From Actinomadura barringtoniae (GTDB lineage: Bacteria; Actinomycetota; Actinomycetes; Streptosporangiales; Streptosporangiaceae): a DNA stretch of 64,000 nt. Below, one piece after another: positions 1 to 9,249 of the stretch. The stretch covers positions 372,001 to 436,000 of the forward strand of contig NZ_JAGEOJ010000008.1 of assembly GCF_017573505.1 (NCBI RefSeq), given 5' to 3'. Within the stretch, counting starts at the first letter, position 1. Each line of letters begins with the position of its first letter. The notes beneath the pieces were generated by a model. It did not search any database, had not been told where the DNA came from, and was given only the letters and a program-made list of their open reading frames with translations. The translations under genes and the position numbers were made by a program.

Positions 1-1
1 C

Positions 2-820
2 CAAGGGCTGGGCCTGGCCTTGGTTCGCGGGCTCTGCCGGGAGCTGGGCGAGAACGGCGTCGTCTACCTTGCGGCGCGCGACCGGGGGCGCGGTGAGCAG
101 GCCGTACGGGAGTTGGAAGGCGAAGGATCGTCGCCTCGACTGGAGTTGCTGAACGTGCGGGACGACGCTTCGGTGCGGCAGTGCGCCGATCGTTTGGCGG
201 AACGGCACGGCGGCGTGGACATCGTCATCTCGAATGCGGCCGCGCGGATCTCGCCGGGCGTTCCGAACGCCGATCAGGTCCGGGACTTCGTCGACACCAA
301 CAACCACGGCACACGTCGCATGATCGAGGCGTTCGGTCCGCGGCTCCGCGACGGGGCGCGCTTCGTCGTGGTGGCCAGTTCGTTCGGCACGTTGGCGAGC
401 CTGGATCCGCGGCTGCATCAGCGCTTCAACACCGAACACATGACCCAGGCCGATGTCGCCAAGGTGATGGACGCGTACGTGGACGCGGTGGAGGCGGGCC
501 GGGCGACCGACGAGGGCTGGCCCGACTGGATCAATCCGCCGTCCAAGGTCGGTCAGGTCGCCGCCGTCAGGGTGATGGCCCGTGACATGGCCGAGGAGGC
601 GGCGTGGCGCGACATCATCATCAACGCCGCCTGCCCGGGCCTGGTGGACACCGCGGCCTCCCGTCCCTGGTTCGACGACATGACCGAGGCCCTATCACCC
701 GATCAGGCCGCCGTTGATGTGCTCTGGCTCGCGACGCTGCCGGTCGGCACGCGCCGGCCGTACGGCGAGCTCGTCCAGTACCGCACGGTGCTCCCGTTCA
801 TCCAGGAACCGACCGGCTGA
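2..820 (+). CDS. short-chain dehydrogenase/reductase, 5'-truncated by window edge
   Basis: The reading frame is open to the left edge, so the true start lies outside the window; the first visible residues, QGLGLALVRGL, are the end of the SDR glycine-rich NAD(P)-binding motif (TGxxxGxG). An NAA motif (SNAA, about residue 77) and the Rossmann beta-strand pattern follow. A central stretch of about 60 residues before IIINAACPG replaces the usual YxxxK segment, closest to carbonyl-reductase-like SDRs, and I cannot place the catalytic Tyr/Lys with confidence. It probably reduces or oxidises a small carbonyl substrate in the cytoplasm. Its last 23 bases overlap the convergent DUF1772 gene. Confidence 0.8.
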   Translation, partial: QGLGLALVRGLCRELGENGVVYLAARDRGRGEQAVRELEGEGSSPRLELLNVRDDASVRQCADRLAERHGGVDIVISNAAARISPGVPNADQVRDFVDTNNHGTRRMIEAFGPRLRDGARFVVVASSFGTLASLDPRLHQRFNTEHMTQADVAKVMDAYVDAVEAGRATDEGWPDWINPPSKVGQVAAVRVMARDMAEEAAWRDIIINAACPGLVDTAASRPWFDDMTEALSPDQAAVDVLWLATLPVGTRRPYGELVQYRTVLPFIQEPTG

Positions 821-1313
821 CGGTGACGGGCGGGCGCGCGAACGGGCGGCCGAGGACTGCGACGCAGAGGAAGCCGGAAGCGATGGCGATCAGAACGGTC
901 CGGATGGCATGGGCGATCTGCCAGCGGTCACGGACCTCGGCCCAGTCCGGCGGAGGGGTCCTGGCGTTCCAGTCGATCTGCTCGAAGTTGATGGGACCGT
1001 TCACCACGACCGTGATGAGGAGGGCAAGCACCAGGAGCACAAGCGCGACCACAGCGGGCCGGAACGCTGGGCTGCCCGTCCTGCGGGCGATCACGACCAG
1101 CATCACCACGGCGATGAGCGTGGGAACGAAGACGGCACTGATGAACCACGTGAGATAGCCATACTCCGCCTGTCTGACCTGGACGTACGCCGGACCGCCG
1201 AGCCGGCGCATCGCCAGTTCCAGGACGAGAACCGTGAGAGCGATCCCAGAGAGCACACCGCCACCGAGCAGGCTCACCCATCGAGTGATCGCGACCAGCC
1301 TGGTGTTCGTCAT
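798..1313 (-). CDS. DUF1772 (anthrone oxygenase-like) membrane protein
   Basis: 171 residues with four hydrophobic segments and the family signature NGPIN followed by W...HAIRT near the C-terminal helix. DUF1772 proteins are small four-helix membrane proteins; some fungal members are called anthrone oxygenases, but most bacterial ones have no known role. I chose the ATG at 1313, which has GGGAG 8 bases upstream; a longer frame extends upstream but reads non-membrane sequence. It converges on, and overlaps, the SDR. Confidence 0.75.
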   Translation of the reverse strand: MTNTRLVAITRWVSLLGGGVLSGIALTVLVLELAMRRLGGPAYVQVRQAEYGYLTWFISAVFVPTLIAVVMLVVIARRTGSPAFRPAVVALVLLVLALLITVVVNGPINFEQIDWNARTPPPDWAEVRDRWQIAHAIRTVLIAIASGFLCVAVLGRPFARPPVTVSRSVPG

Positions 1314-1574
1314 CGCGCACGCTCCCGTGGGACTCGGACGTTCACCACTCCAGCATCTGCCCGGCCCCCTACTGGTATGACGGCCTACTGGTATGACGGC
1401 GGGGCGGCGGCATTTGTGACCCACCTGACAAGAAGTGCTCGGACAATCAACTGCTTGCTTTAGAGAACGCAACGCTCGATGCGCCTACCGTGACGTCGAT
1501 CGCGGTAACCGGTTCGGCCCCGTACCTGGCATCTAACCCAACGCCAAGGCTCACGCCCAGGCCAGGGCTCTGAC

Positions 1575-2515
1575 CCAGGTGCGGACCGGGCCGTGGCCCT
1601 GGCTCGGATGTCGACCCTGGCTCAGGTGCCTGCACTGGCTCGGGTGCCTGCACTGGCTCGGGTGCCTGCACTGGCTCGGGTGTCGGCCCTGGCTCGGGTG
1701 TCGGCCCTGGCTCGGCTCGGGTGCCTGCACTGGTCGTGGCACTGGCGCTGGCCCTGGCTCACGCGCCGACGGCGGCTCGGGTCCGCGCTCTGGCGCTGGT
1801 CTTGGCGCTGGCCTTGGCGCAGGTGCCAGTGCCGGCCCGATCCAAGCGCGGGCGCTGGCCCAGGCGCAGGCGCTCGCGCGTGGTCCGGCGCTGGTCCCGG
1901 TCTGCGCGCTGGCCTTGGCGCAGGTGCCAGTGCTCGCGCTGGACCGGGAGCCGGCCCTGGCCCTGGCCCAGGCGCAGGCGCTCGCGCGTGGTCCGGCGCT
2001 GGTCCCGGTCTGCGCGCTGGCCTTGGCGCAGGTGCCAGTGCTCGCGCTGGACCGGGAGCCGGCCCTAGCTCAGGCCCTGGCTCAGGCCCTGGCCCTGGTC
2101 CTGGCTCAGGCGCTGGCCCAAGCGCCGGCGCTCGCGCGTGGTCCAGCGCTGGTCCTGGTCTGCGTGCGGGGTCGATCCTGTTCGGCGGCGGTATGAACGC
2201 CGGTTCGGCCGTGGGGATGGTCCTGGCCGCGCTGTTCGCCGCGCATGGCGCGGGTCTGGCGCGGCCTTGGCGCAGGTGCCAGTGCTCGCACTGGACTGGG
2301 AGCTGGCCCTGGCTCAGGCGCGGGCCCTGGCTCAGGCGCGGGCCCGGGCAAGGCGCGGGCGCTGGATCAGGCGCTGGCCCTGGCGCTGGCCCTGGCGCTG
2401 GCCCTGGCGCTGGCCCTGGCCTGGGTACGGCGCTGGCCTGGGTACGGCGCTGGCCTGGGTACGGCGCGGGACTGGCGCTGGTGCGGGACTGGGTCCGGGC
2501 TTGGGCCGGGTGCTG
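1575..2515. repeat. large nested tandem array between divergent genes
   Basis: About 940 bp of degenerate tandem repeats fill the gap between the DUF1772 and hydrolase starts. Three layers are visible: 18-bp units (CTGGCTCGGGTGCCTGCA type, 1615-1720); a 108-bp (6x18) direct duplication with copies starting at 1861 and 1969 that are nearly identical for over 90 bp; and near 2365-2480 a run of 12-bp units (GCGCTGGCCCTG) followed by three 17-bp units (GCCTGGGTACGGCGCTG). No stop codons occur in several frames, which creates long false ORFs on both strands. Unlike most arrays here it has no neighbouring CDS 3' end. Confidence 0.9.
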
Positions 2516-2555
2516 GTCTTGGCTTAACTTGCCTGGCTCATATCGAGGAGGATCG

Positions 2556-4262
2556 ATGGGTCGTCCATCACGTACAGCCGCCGTCCTTGCCGCAGCCCTG
2601 GCTGCGTCTATGAGTGCGGGCCCGGCGCGCACCGCCCTCGCGGAGGACCGGGTCGAGACGCCGGTCGCCTCCACCTCGCCGGTCACCGAGGTCGTTGAGT
2701 CGGCCGTACGGGTGCACGTTCCGCTGCCCGCGTCCGTCGGGCCGCATCCGGAGGCCTGCGACTGGCTGAGTTACCTGCGCTTCCGGCACAAGGACGGTCC
2801 CGCCGCGTCCGCCCAGGCCGACCGGATCCTCATCGCCCAGCCCGGCGTACTGGAGGGCGCGGGCGCCTTCGACTCGGTCGCCCGCAACACGATCGCCGCA
2901 GCCGCCAAGAGCGGCAAGCACATCGAGCTCTGGGCGCTGGACCGCCGATCGAACTGTCTTGAGGACAACTCCGGCGTTCAGGCAGGTCTCGCGGCCGACG
3001 ATCCCCATGTCGCAGTCGACTACTACTACCGGCACAAGGAGGTCGGCGGGCACACGTTCGCCGGATACCAGAGCAACGACCAGGTGAAGTGGCTGCAGAA
3101 CGTCGGACTGGCGCAGACCGTTCGCGACCAGTACGACCTGATGAAGACAGAGCTGCCCAGCCAGGCCCTGCGCAAGCAGAAGGTGCTCTGCGGCGGGCAC
3201 TCCCTGGGCGGCATCCTGACCGGCTACTTCGCCGAGTGGGACTTCGATGGGAACCCCGCCACCACCTCCGACGCCGGATACAACCAGTGCGGCGGCTACT
3301 TCGCGCTCGACACCCGCGTCCAGGCGAGTCTCGCCGGTCTCGGCGGACAGGTCCCGACCGACCTGATCCCGCTGATCAAGGCGGGCGCCGATGCCGTACG
3401 AACCGGCATGGACTCCGGGATCGTGCCCCGCACGCTCTCGGCCCCGGCAGTCATCAACACCGAGACCATGAACCTCCTGGCGGTCGCGGGCCTGGCCGCC
3501 CGCGTGAAGCCGACCGGTCTCTCGGACCTGGCGACCTACATCCCGTCCAGCTTCAACCTGGACACCACCTACAGGCTGCTGTTCTCCAAGGACCTGGACA
3601 CCTTCTTCCGGGGCACACCCACCGTGAAGGACTTCCACTTCACCAACGCCGCCGCGCTGGGCGCCCTGATGGACGACAACTCCCAGCCCCTGGCGTTCCT
3701 CCAGTCCAGCGTCGGTTTCGCCGACGGCGGGCGGCTGGTCGACAAGGACTTCCCCGTACCGAACGACCTGGCACAAGCGGGCATGCCGTTCCTGCGCAAC
3801 TTGCTGGGCACCGAACGCAAGGCCATGCCCGACGAGCCGAACGGCCCGCTTTACACCTGGCGCAACTACGACGACGTCGCGGGACTCCCCTACAAGTCCA
3901 AGGACGGCCAGCCGTTCACCAGCCCCGCCAAAGAGGTGACCGACATCGGCGAGCTGGCCCGCAGCCTGTCCGAACACCCCCTGGACTTCACCGAGGACTA
4001 CTTCCCCACCAAGATCATCACCGACATCGCTCTAGCGGCCGCCCCCGGCATCGCCGACGGCGCCGTTCACACCGACGGCATCCAGGCCAACCCCACCATC
4101 AACCTGGAGGCCGGCGACGGCATCGGCTTCAGCGACCCGCAGCCCGGCGACATCACCGCCCCCGGCTACCAGCACCTGGACGTCCTGACCGCCGCCGCCA
4201 CCCAGAACAACGGCCAGCCCGAGCCCATCTCCACCAACCTGGCCCGCTTCGCCAACAGCTAA
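2556..4262 (+). CDS. secreted alpha/beta-hydrolase family protein
   Basis: 568 residues. The start is the ATG at 2556 with GAGGAGG at 2545-2551; it is followed by a typical Sec signal peptide ending near ALAED. The frame stays open far upstream through the repeat array, but that part reads only array-derived Trp/Arg/Gly-rich sequence and is not accepted. A nucleophile elbow GHSLGG puts the likely catalytic Ser at residue 216. The protein is long for a simple lipase and carries Cys pairs, which suits an exported enzyme. Substrate is unknown; lipase/esterase or a PE-PPE-type hydrolase fold are the best guesses. A hairpin follows the stop. Confidence 0.75.
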   Translation: MGRPSRTAAVLAAALAASMSAGPARTALAEDRVETPVASTSPVTEVVESAVRVHVPLPASVGPHPEACDWLSYLRFRHKDGPAASAQADRILIAQPGVLEGAGAFDSVARNTIAAAAKSGKHIELWALDRRSNCLEDNSGVQAGLAADDPHVAVDYYYRHKEVGGHTFAGYQSNDQVKWLQNVGLAQTVRDQYDLMKTELPSQALRKQKVLCGGHSLGGILTGYFAEWDFDGNPATTSDAGYNQCGGYFALDTRVQASLAGLGGQVPTDLIPLIKAGADAVRTGMDSGIVPRTLSAPAVINTETMNLLAVAGLAARVKPTGLSDLATYIPSSFNLDTTYRLLFSKDLDTFFRGTPTVKDFHFTNAAALGALMDDNSQPLAFLQSSVGFADGGRLVDKDFPVPNDLAQAGMPFLRNLLGTERKAMPDEPNGPLYTWRNYDDVAGLPYKSKDGQPFTSPAKEVTDIGELARSLSEHPLDFTEDYFPTKIITDIALAAAPGIADGAVHTDGIQANPTINLEAGDGIGFSDPQPGDITAPGYQHLDVLTAAATQNNGQPEPISTNLARFANS

Positions 4263-4293
4263 CCCCCGCCACACGAGCCCAAACAGGTCCATC

Positions 4294-4315
4294 CGCGGTC
4301 GTCCGTACGACCGCG
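4294..4315 (+). terminator. hairpin after the secreted hydrolase
   Basis: Perfect 9-bp stem CGCGGTCGT / ACGACCGCG with a CCGT loop, 31 bases after the hydrolase stop. There is no T-tract, which is common for actinobacterial terminators. Confidence 0.6.
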
Positions 4316-4344
4316 CAAGCGAATCAGGGCGCCTCAATCCTCCT

Positions 4345-4378
4345 TTGGACCCGTCGCTGCCTCGCTAGCCTGTGCCGA
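4345..4378 (+). promoter_or_regulatory. probable leaderless promoter of lipoprotein gene
   Basis: TTGGAC at 4345-4350 and TAGCCT at 4366-4371 (spacing 15). The -10 box is at -12 to -7 relative to the A of the ATG at 4378, predicting an mRNA that begins with the start codon. No Shine-Dalgarno sequence is present. Confidence 0.5.
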
Positions 4379-5037
4379 TGATCAGACGATTTGCGCCTTT
4401 TATTTGCCTTGTACTTCTTGCTAGTGCCTGCGGTGGCAACTCGGGGTCAGACGCGACCACGCCGACCACCGGCAGTGCCGCGCCTTCCACGAGCGCCAGC
4501 CCCGCCGCCCAGCCGACGCAGCAACAGCAGCAACAGCTTGATCCTGCAGAGGTTCAGGGTGCGTGGTGGACCTGGGCATCCTCTGCGCCACATGGCCGCA
4601 ACCCTGTAGAAGACAGGACCGGCAAGCATTGCGGCGTTGGCCAGAAGGACCAGATCTGGTTCCTTGCTGGCACGTTCGGCGGTGCCGCGAAGCGTCGCTG
4701 CACTGTTCCGGCTGGACGCACCTTGGTAGCGCCGCTGGTCAATCTGGTAGGCCAGACTAAGAAGGACTGCTCCGCCTTCCTCAAGGGCGCATCCGGCAAG
4801 CTCACGGCGGACGGCAAGGCGGCCCGTACCCTCCGATGGAACGCGGTGCCGATCGAGTTCGACGCGGTCGACGACAACCCGGTGTCGACGGGAGCCGGCA
4901 GCCTGGGAGGCTATGGGTGCGGCCTATGGGCGTCGGTCAGGCCCCTCACCCCCGGCAAACACAAGATCAGTATCCGCGGTCGCACAGGCCGGTTCCGGGT
5001 CATGGTCGACTACGCGCTCACCGTCAGCGCCGGCTAA
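4378..5037 (+). CDS. secreted lipoprotein of unknown function
   Basis: 219 residues. A signal peptide ends in the lipobox LLASAC, so Cys is the lipidated N-terminus; a Ser/Thr/Pro/Ala linker with a run of six Gln tethers a compact domain. The domain has conserved-looking motifs WWTWA, NPVEDRTG, WFLAGTFGG and several Cys residues that could form disulfides. I recognise this as an actinobacterial conserved secreted family but know no function. ATG 4378 is preferred to the GTG at 4372 because the -10 box would put transcription initiation on the ATG. A 13-bp tandem array begins at its stop codon. Confidence 0.75.
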   Translation: MIRRFAPFICLVLLASACGGNSGSDATTPTTGSAAPSTSASPAAQPTQQQQQQLDPAEVQGAWWTWASSAPHGRNPVEDRTGKHCGVGQKDQIWFLAGTFGGAAKRRCTVPAGRTLVAPLVNLVGQTKKDCSAFLKGASGKLTADGKAARTLRWNAVPIEFDAVDDNPVSTGAGSLGGYGCGLWASVRPLTPGKHKISIRGRTGRFRVMVDYALTVSAG

Positions 5038-5166
5038 ATCCGCGGGCCAGAACCGCGGGCTAGATCCGCCGGCCAGAACCGCGGGCCAGATCCGCCGGCC
5101 AGATCCGCCGGCCAGAACCGCGGGCCAGATCCGCCGGCCAGAACCGTCGGCCAGATCCGCGGGCTG
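5025..5166. repeat. 13-bp tandem array starting at the lipoprotein stop codon
   Basis: Ten 13-bp units (ATCCGCCGGCCAG / AACCGCGGGCTAG variants) run in strict register from 5038. The 13 bases ending at the stop codon (5025-5037, CAGCGCCGGCTAA) align in phase with the units (9/13 to the AACCGCGGGCTAG form), the TAA matching TAG/CAG. The array ends about 60 bp before the convergent methyltransferase stop. Confidence 0.85.
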
Positions 5167-5228
5167 TTCCGCACCGGCAGCGGGAGGCCCGGCGCGTCGT
5201 CGTGGACGGCGGCAGGTTCTGACCGCGG

Positions 5229-6263
5229 TCAGCCGAGGCGGGCCTCCACGACGGATACGACCGTGCCGGTGGGGACGATCCGAGACAGTGCAAGCCCGGC
5301 CGCCGCGAAGAGGCGTTCGAACTCGGCGCGGGTGCGTTCCCTGCCCGGGAACGCCGCCATCAGCAGCACGTCCAGGGCTTTGGCCTGGTGGGGAGCGTTG
5401 CCGCTGGGAATGACCGCGTCGATCACCAGGACGCGTCCGCCGGGGGCCAGGGAGCGGCGGGAGGTGCGCAGAATGTCCACGCACCGCTCGTCGTCCCAGT
5501 CGTGCAGGATGCGCTTGAGCATATGGACGTCCGCGGTGGGGACCTCGGTGAAGAAGTCGCCGGGCGTCACCTCCCAGCGGCCCTTGACCTCGTCGACGTC
5601 CAGGCGGTGGTCGGTCACGACGTGCGGCTCGTCGAGCAGCACTCCGTGCAGGCCGGGGCGGCGGCGCAGGACCTCCAGCAGGAAGCCGCCCCGGCCGCCG
5701 CCGATGTCCACCACGGTCCCGGCCTCGGGGAAGTCGTAGGCGGCGGCGATCGGCTCGTTCTCCTGGTCGGAGAAGGCGGCCATGCCGTTGTGGAACGCGG
5801 TCGCGGTGCGTTCTTCCTGCGCGAAGTACTGGAAGAACGGCATGCCGAACAGCTCGTCGAAGACCGGCCCGCCCTGCCGCAGGCAGGCTTCCAGTTCGCC
5901 GCAGGGCTGCCACAGCGAGCGGTCGGTGAGCATCAGGATGGCGGGACCGGCCGGCAGCGGGGCGTCGGAGCGCAGGGGCTGTCCGAGCTCGGTGAGGCGG
6001 AAGCGCCCGTCGTCCAACTCCTCGACAACGCCCCGGGTGGCCAGGACGCGCAGCACCCGCAGGACGTTCCCCTCGTGGACACCGGCCCGCTCGGCCAGTT
6101 CGGCCACCGGGAGCGGCCCGCCGGCCAGCCGGTCGGCCACGCCCAGGACGGCCACCGCACGGAGCGCGGCGGGGAAGACGAAACCGAGTGCCTGGTCGAT
6201 GAGCCAGGACGTCGCCTCCCTGGCACTCGGACCGACGGGTACCGGACCGTTCTCGGCGCGCAT
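5229..6263 (-). CDS. SAM-dependent O-methyltransferase (PF00891 type)
   Basis: 344 residues. The N-terminal half is a winged-helix dimerisation domain (RVLRVLATRGVVEE); the C-terminal half is the Rossmann methyltransferase fold with the SAM-binding motif VVDIGGGRGGF and the family pattern HMLKRILHDWDDERC, whose His is the usual catalytic base of plant-type/natural-product O-methyltransferases. The ATG at 6263 has GGAAGGA 8 bases upstream. It is divergent from two P450 genes, so a shared small-molecule tailoring role is plausible; no scaffold-building enzyme is in view. The stop codon lies inside a perfect 14-bp palindrome (5219-5232). Confidence 0.88.
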   Translation of the reverse strand: MRAENGPVPVGPSAREATSWLIDQALGFVFPAALRAVAVLGVADRLAGGPLPVAELAERAGVHEGNVLRVLRVLATRGVVEELDDGRFRLTELGQPLRSDAPLPAGPAILMLTDRSLWQPCGELEACLRQGGPVFDELFGMPFFQYFAQEERTATAFHNGMAAFSDQENEPIAAAYDFPEAGTVVDIGGGRGGFLLEVLRRRPGLHGVLLDEPHVVTDHRLDVDEVKGRWEVTPGDFFTEVPTADVHMLKRILHDWDDERCVDILRTSRRSLAPGGRVLVIDAVIPSGNAPHQAKALDVLLMAAFPGRERTRAEFERLFAAAGLALSRIVPTGTVVSVVEARLG

Positions 6264-6671
6264 CGCAGTCGTCCTTCCGATGGGGCGGACGGCTCCATGT
6301 AACACCGGCACCCAGGCGCCTGCCAGGGCCGGTCTCGGACGGCCACCTTGAGGACGAGAGCCTGGCCGGAAGGACGAGCCCGGCCGGAACGACCGGGGAG
6401 CCGGACGGAAGGACGGGGAGCCCGGCCGGAGGGACAGGAGCCCGGACGGAAGAACGGGAGCCTGGCCGGAGGAACGGGAGCCCGGCCGGATCGTCTCGGA
6501 CCTCTTGTGGACACGATCTGTCAGGCGGACCGTATGGACGAGTCATGTGGTCGCGTGAAGTACTGGCGCACATGGGGGCTCGCACCGGTGCGGACGACCG
6601 CCGGGCGGCGCCCCGGCCTGGGCGACCCGCCGGTCGTTCGAGATCGTCCAGCGAACACTCCAGGAGAGTTG
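6264..6671. other. intergenic region between methyltransferase and P450 genes
   Basis: 408 bp between divergent starts. It holds the methyltransferase RBS at the left, a 20-bp tandem array at 6358-6492, and then about 150 bp of non-repetitive sequence leading to the P450 RBS. I could not identify a convincing promoter or operator. Confidence 0.6.
6358..6492. repeat. 20-bp tandem array in a divergent promoter region
   Basis: Seven units beginning GAGCC, mostly 20 bp (for example GAGCCCGGCCGGAGGGACAG), with one 18-bp and one 22-bp unit at the left side. No CDS 3' end is nearby. Confidence 0.85.
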
Positions 6672-7937
6672 ATGCGCACTCCCGAAGACGACGGTCCGTT
6701 CGTGATCGACCCCACCGGCCGTGACGTGCAGGGCGACGCGGCCCGGATCCGCGCGCGGGGGCCCGCGGCGCGCGTCACGCTGCCCGGCGGCGTGGAGGCG
6801 TGGGCGGTGAGCAGCCCCGAACTGCTGCGGCTGCTGCTGACCGACGACCGTGTCTCCAAGGACGCCTACCTGCACTGGCCGTCCCTGATCAACGGGGAGG
6901 TCGGTCCGGGCTGGCCGCTGTTCGCCTGGGTGGCGGTGCGCAACATGCTCACCGCCTACGGCGATGACCACCGGCGGCTGCGGCGCCTGGTCTCCAGCGC
7001 GTTCACCGTGCGCCGCACCGCCGCCATGCGCCCCCGCGTCGAGGCGATCGTCGCCGACCTGCTCGACGAACTCGAACTCGAGCTCGAGCTCGGCGCCGCC
7101 GCTTCGCCCGGCGAGCCGGTGGATCTGCGCGACCGTTACGCCTACCCCCTGCCGATCAGAGTGATCTGCGAGCTGTTCGGGGTCGATGACCCGGGCGCCC
7201 GCGAGGAGATACGCCGCTGCGTCGACGTGTTCTTCCGTACCACGGCCGGGCCGGAGGAGGCCGCCGCGGCGTTCCCGCGGATGCAGGAGATCCTGCGCGG
7301 CCTCGTCCAGGACAAGCGGGCGCGTCCCGCCGACGACCTGTCCTCGGCGCTGATCGCCGCCCGCGACGAGGGCTCGCCCCTCTCGGAGGAGGAACTGGTC
7401 GACACCCTCGTACTGTTCCTCAGCGCGGGGCACGAGACGACCGTCAACCTCCTCGACAACGCGATCCACGCCATGCTCACCCGTCCCGACCAGCGCGCCC
7501 TGGTCCAGGCGGGACGGGCCACCTGGGACGACGTCATCGAGGAGACGCTGCGCGCCGAGCCGCCGATCGCCAACCTGCCACTGCGCTTCGCCGTCGAGGA
7601 CATCGAGCTGGAGGACGGCGTCACGCTCGGCAAGGGCGAGGCGATCCTGGCCTGCTACGCGGCGGCCGGACGCGACACCGGCACCCACGGCGACGACGCC
7701 GGCCTCTTCGACGTCACCCGCGCCGACAAGGAGCACATGGCGTTCGGCTACGGCGTCCACTACTGCCTCGGCGCGCCGCTCGCCAGGCTGGAGGCGGCCA
7801 TCGCGCTGCCCGCCCTGTTCACTCGGTTCCCCGACCTGGCGCTCGCCGTGAAGCCGGACGAACTCCAGCCGCTCGACTCGTTCATCTCCAACGGCCACCG
7901 CGCCCTGCCCGTCAGCCTGACGCCCGCGCGGTCGTGA
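6672..7937 (+). CDS. cytochrome P450
   Basis: 421 residues, the usual length of bacterial soluble P450s. The I-helix motif SAGHETT begins near residue 251, the ExxR pair is ETLR, and the heme-binding loop FGYGVHYCLGAPLAR places the thiolate ligand at Cys365. It should hydroxylate or epoxidise a small molecule with ferredoxin partners encoded elsewhere. The ATG at 6672 follows AGGAGAG by 5 bases; the frame is open upstream through the array but lacks P450 homology there. A Glu-Leu repeat (ELELELELG) lies in the middle. It is probably co-transcribed with the next P450 (31 bp gap). Confidence 0.93.
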   Translation: MRTPEDDGPFVIDPTGRDVQGDAARIRARGPAARVTLPGGVEAWAVSSPELLRLLLTDDRVSKDAYLHWPSLINGEVGPGWPLFAWVAVRNMLTAYGDDHRRLRRLVSSAFTVRRTAAMRPRVEAIVADLLDELELELELGAAASPGEPVDLRDRYAYPLPIRVICELFGVDDPGAREEIRRCVDVFFRTTAGPEEAAAAFPRMQEILRGLVQDKRARPADDLSSALIAARDEGSPLSEEELVDTLVLFLSAGHETTVNLLDNAIHAMLTRPDQRALVQAGRATWDDVIEETLRAEPPIANLPLRFAVEDIELEDGVTLGKGEAILACYAAAGRDTGTHGDDAGLFDVTRADKEHMAFGYGVHYCLGAPLARLEAAIALPALFTRFPDLALAVKPDELQPLDSFISNGHRALPVSLTPARS

Positions 7938-7968
7938 CCATGACCCGTCCATGCGGAAGGAGCGGCCG

Positions 7969-9249
7969 ATGTCTCCGAGCCCACCACCCGCCCCCGGCAC
8001 CACGGCGGCCCGCACCGACCCCGACGCCGAACGGCTCCTGTACCAGATCATGCTCGACCCGCTCGGTGACGAGCCGTACGAGGGCTACCGGCACGTGCGC
8101 GAACAGGCGCCCGCGCTGCTGACCTCCGACGGGACCCTGGCACTGAGCAGGTTCGACGACTGCGAGCACGCGCTGCGCCACCGCGCCCTGGGCAAGGACG
8201 ACCAGGTCTTCGACCCCAAGATCTCCGACACCCCGCTGAACCGCTCGGTGACGCTCGTGGAGCTGTTCAGCAGCAGCATGCTCTTCGCCAATCCACCCGA
8301 CCACACCCGGTTGCGGCGGCTGGTCAGCTCCGCGTTCAACACCCGCCACGTCCAGGACCTGCGCCCCGCGGTGACCGGCCGCACCGGCACGCTGCTGGAG
8401 GCGCTGGCCGCCGAACCCGGCGGCGACTTCATCACCACCGTGGCCCTGCCGCTGCCCGTCAACGTCATCTCCGACCTGCTGGGAATCCCCGAGGCCGACC
8501 GGATGGCCTTCACCCCGAAGGTGCACGCGCTGGTCGCCGCGCTGGCACCCACGGCGGATCAGGAATGCGTGCTGTCCGGTGAACGGGCCGGACGCGACCT
8601 CATCGGCTACTTCTCGGCGCTGCTGACCGACAAGCGCGCCCACCCGGCCGACGACATGCTCAGCCGCCTGGTCGCCTCACGCGAAGACGACGCGCTGGAC
8701 GACCAGGAGATGATCTCCACGGCGATCCTGCTGTTCATCGCCGGTTTCGAGACCACCACCAACCTGCTCGGCAACGGCCTGAACGCGCTCCTGAACGATC
8801 CCGGGCAGTTCCGCAGGCTCCGCGAGCACCCCGAACTGATCCCCCTCGCGATCGAGGAACTGCTCCGCTTCGACCCGCCCGTCCAGTTCACCGTGCGGAC
8901 CGTGCTGGAACCGGTCACCCTGGCCGGCGCCGACCTAGAACCGGGCCGGATGGTCCTCCCCCTCTTCGCCGCCGCCAACCACGACCCGGAACGCTTCGAC
9001 CATCCAGAACGACTGGACCTCGGCCGCGACCAGGGCTCGCACCTAGCCTTCGCGTCCGGCCTCCACTTCTGCCTGGGCGCCCACCTCACCCGCCTGGAGG
9101 CAGAGGTCTTCCTGCACTTCCTGGTGACCCGCTACGACATCGAACGATCCGGCGAAGCCGCCCGCCGCCCCATCTACATGCTCCGCGGCTTCGAACGCCT
9201 CCCCGTAACCCTCACCCCCCGCCCGCAAGAACCCACACAACCCGCCTAG
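7969..9249 (+). CDS. cytochrome P450
   Basis: 426 residues. I-helix motif FIAGFETTTN, ExxR as EELLR, and heme loop FASGLHFCLGAHLTR with Cys368 as ligand. ATG 7969 has GGAAGGAG 6 bases upstream, better than the ATG at 7951. The two P450s are clearly different in sequence, so they are not a recent duplication. With the divergent O-methyltransferase they look like a tailoring set. A 16-bp tandem array starts at its stop codon. Confidence 0.93.
   Translation: MSPSPPPAPGTTAARTDPDAERLLYQIMLDPLGDEPYEGYRHVREQAPALLTSDGTLALSRFDDCEHALRHRALGKDDQVFDPKISDTPLNRSVTLVELFSSSMLFANPPDHTRLRRLVSSAFNTRHVQDLRPAVTGRTGTLLEALAAEPGGDFITTVALPLPVNVISDLLGIPEADRMAFTPKVHALVAALAPTADQECVLSGERAGRDLIGYFSALLTDKRAHPADDMLSRLVASREDDALDDQEMISTAILLFIAGFETTTNLLGNGLNALLNDPGQFRRLREHPELIPLAIEELLRFDPPVQFTVRTVLEPVTLAGADLEPGRMVLPLFAAANHDPERFDHPERLDLGRDQGSHLAFASGLHFCLGAHLTRLEAEVFLHFLVTRYDIERSGEAARRPIYMLRGFERLPVTLTPRPQEPTQPA

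Noticed and set aside
1593..2555. Long N-terminal extension of the secreted hydrolase, and an antisense frame of about 350 codons across the same region
   Set aside because: Both read only repeat-derived Trp/Arg/Pro/Gly sequence; the hydrolase has its own RBS and signal peptide at 2556, and stop-free frames are expected in this array.
5219..5232. Perfect 14-bp palindrome CTGACCGCGGTCAG as an operator
   Set aside because: It contains the stop codon of the methyltransferase gene, far from any start; likely chance or a small terminator.
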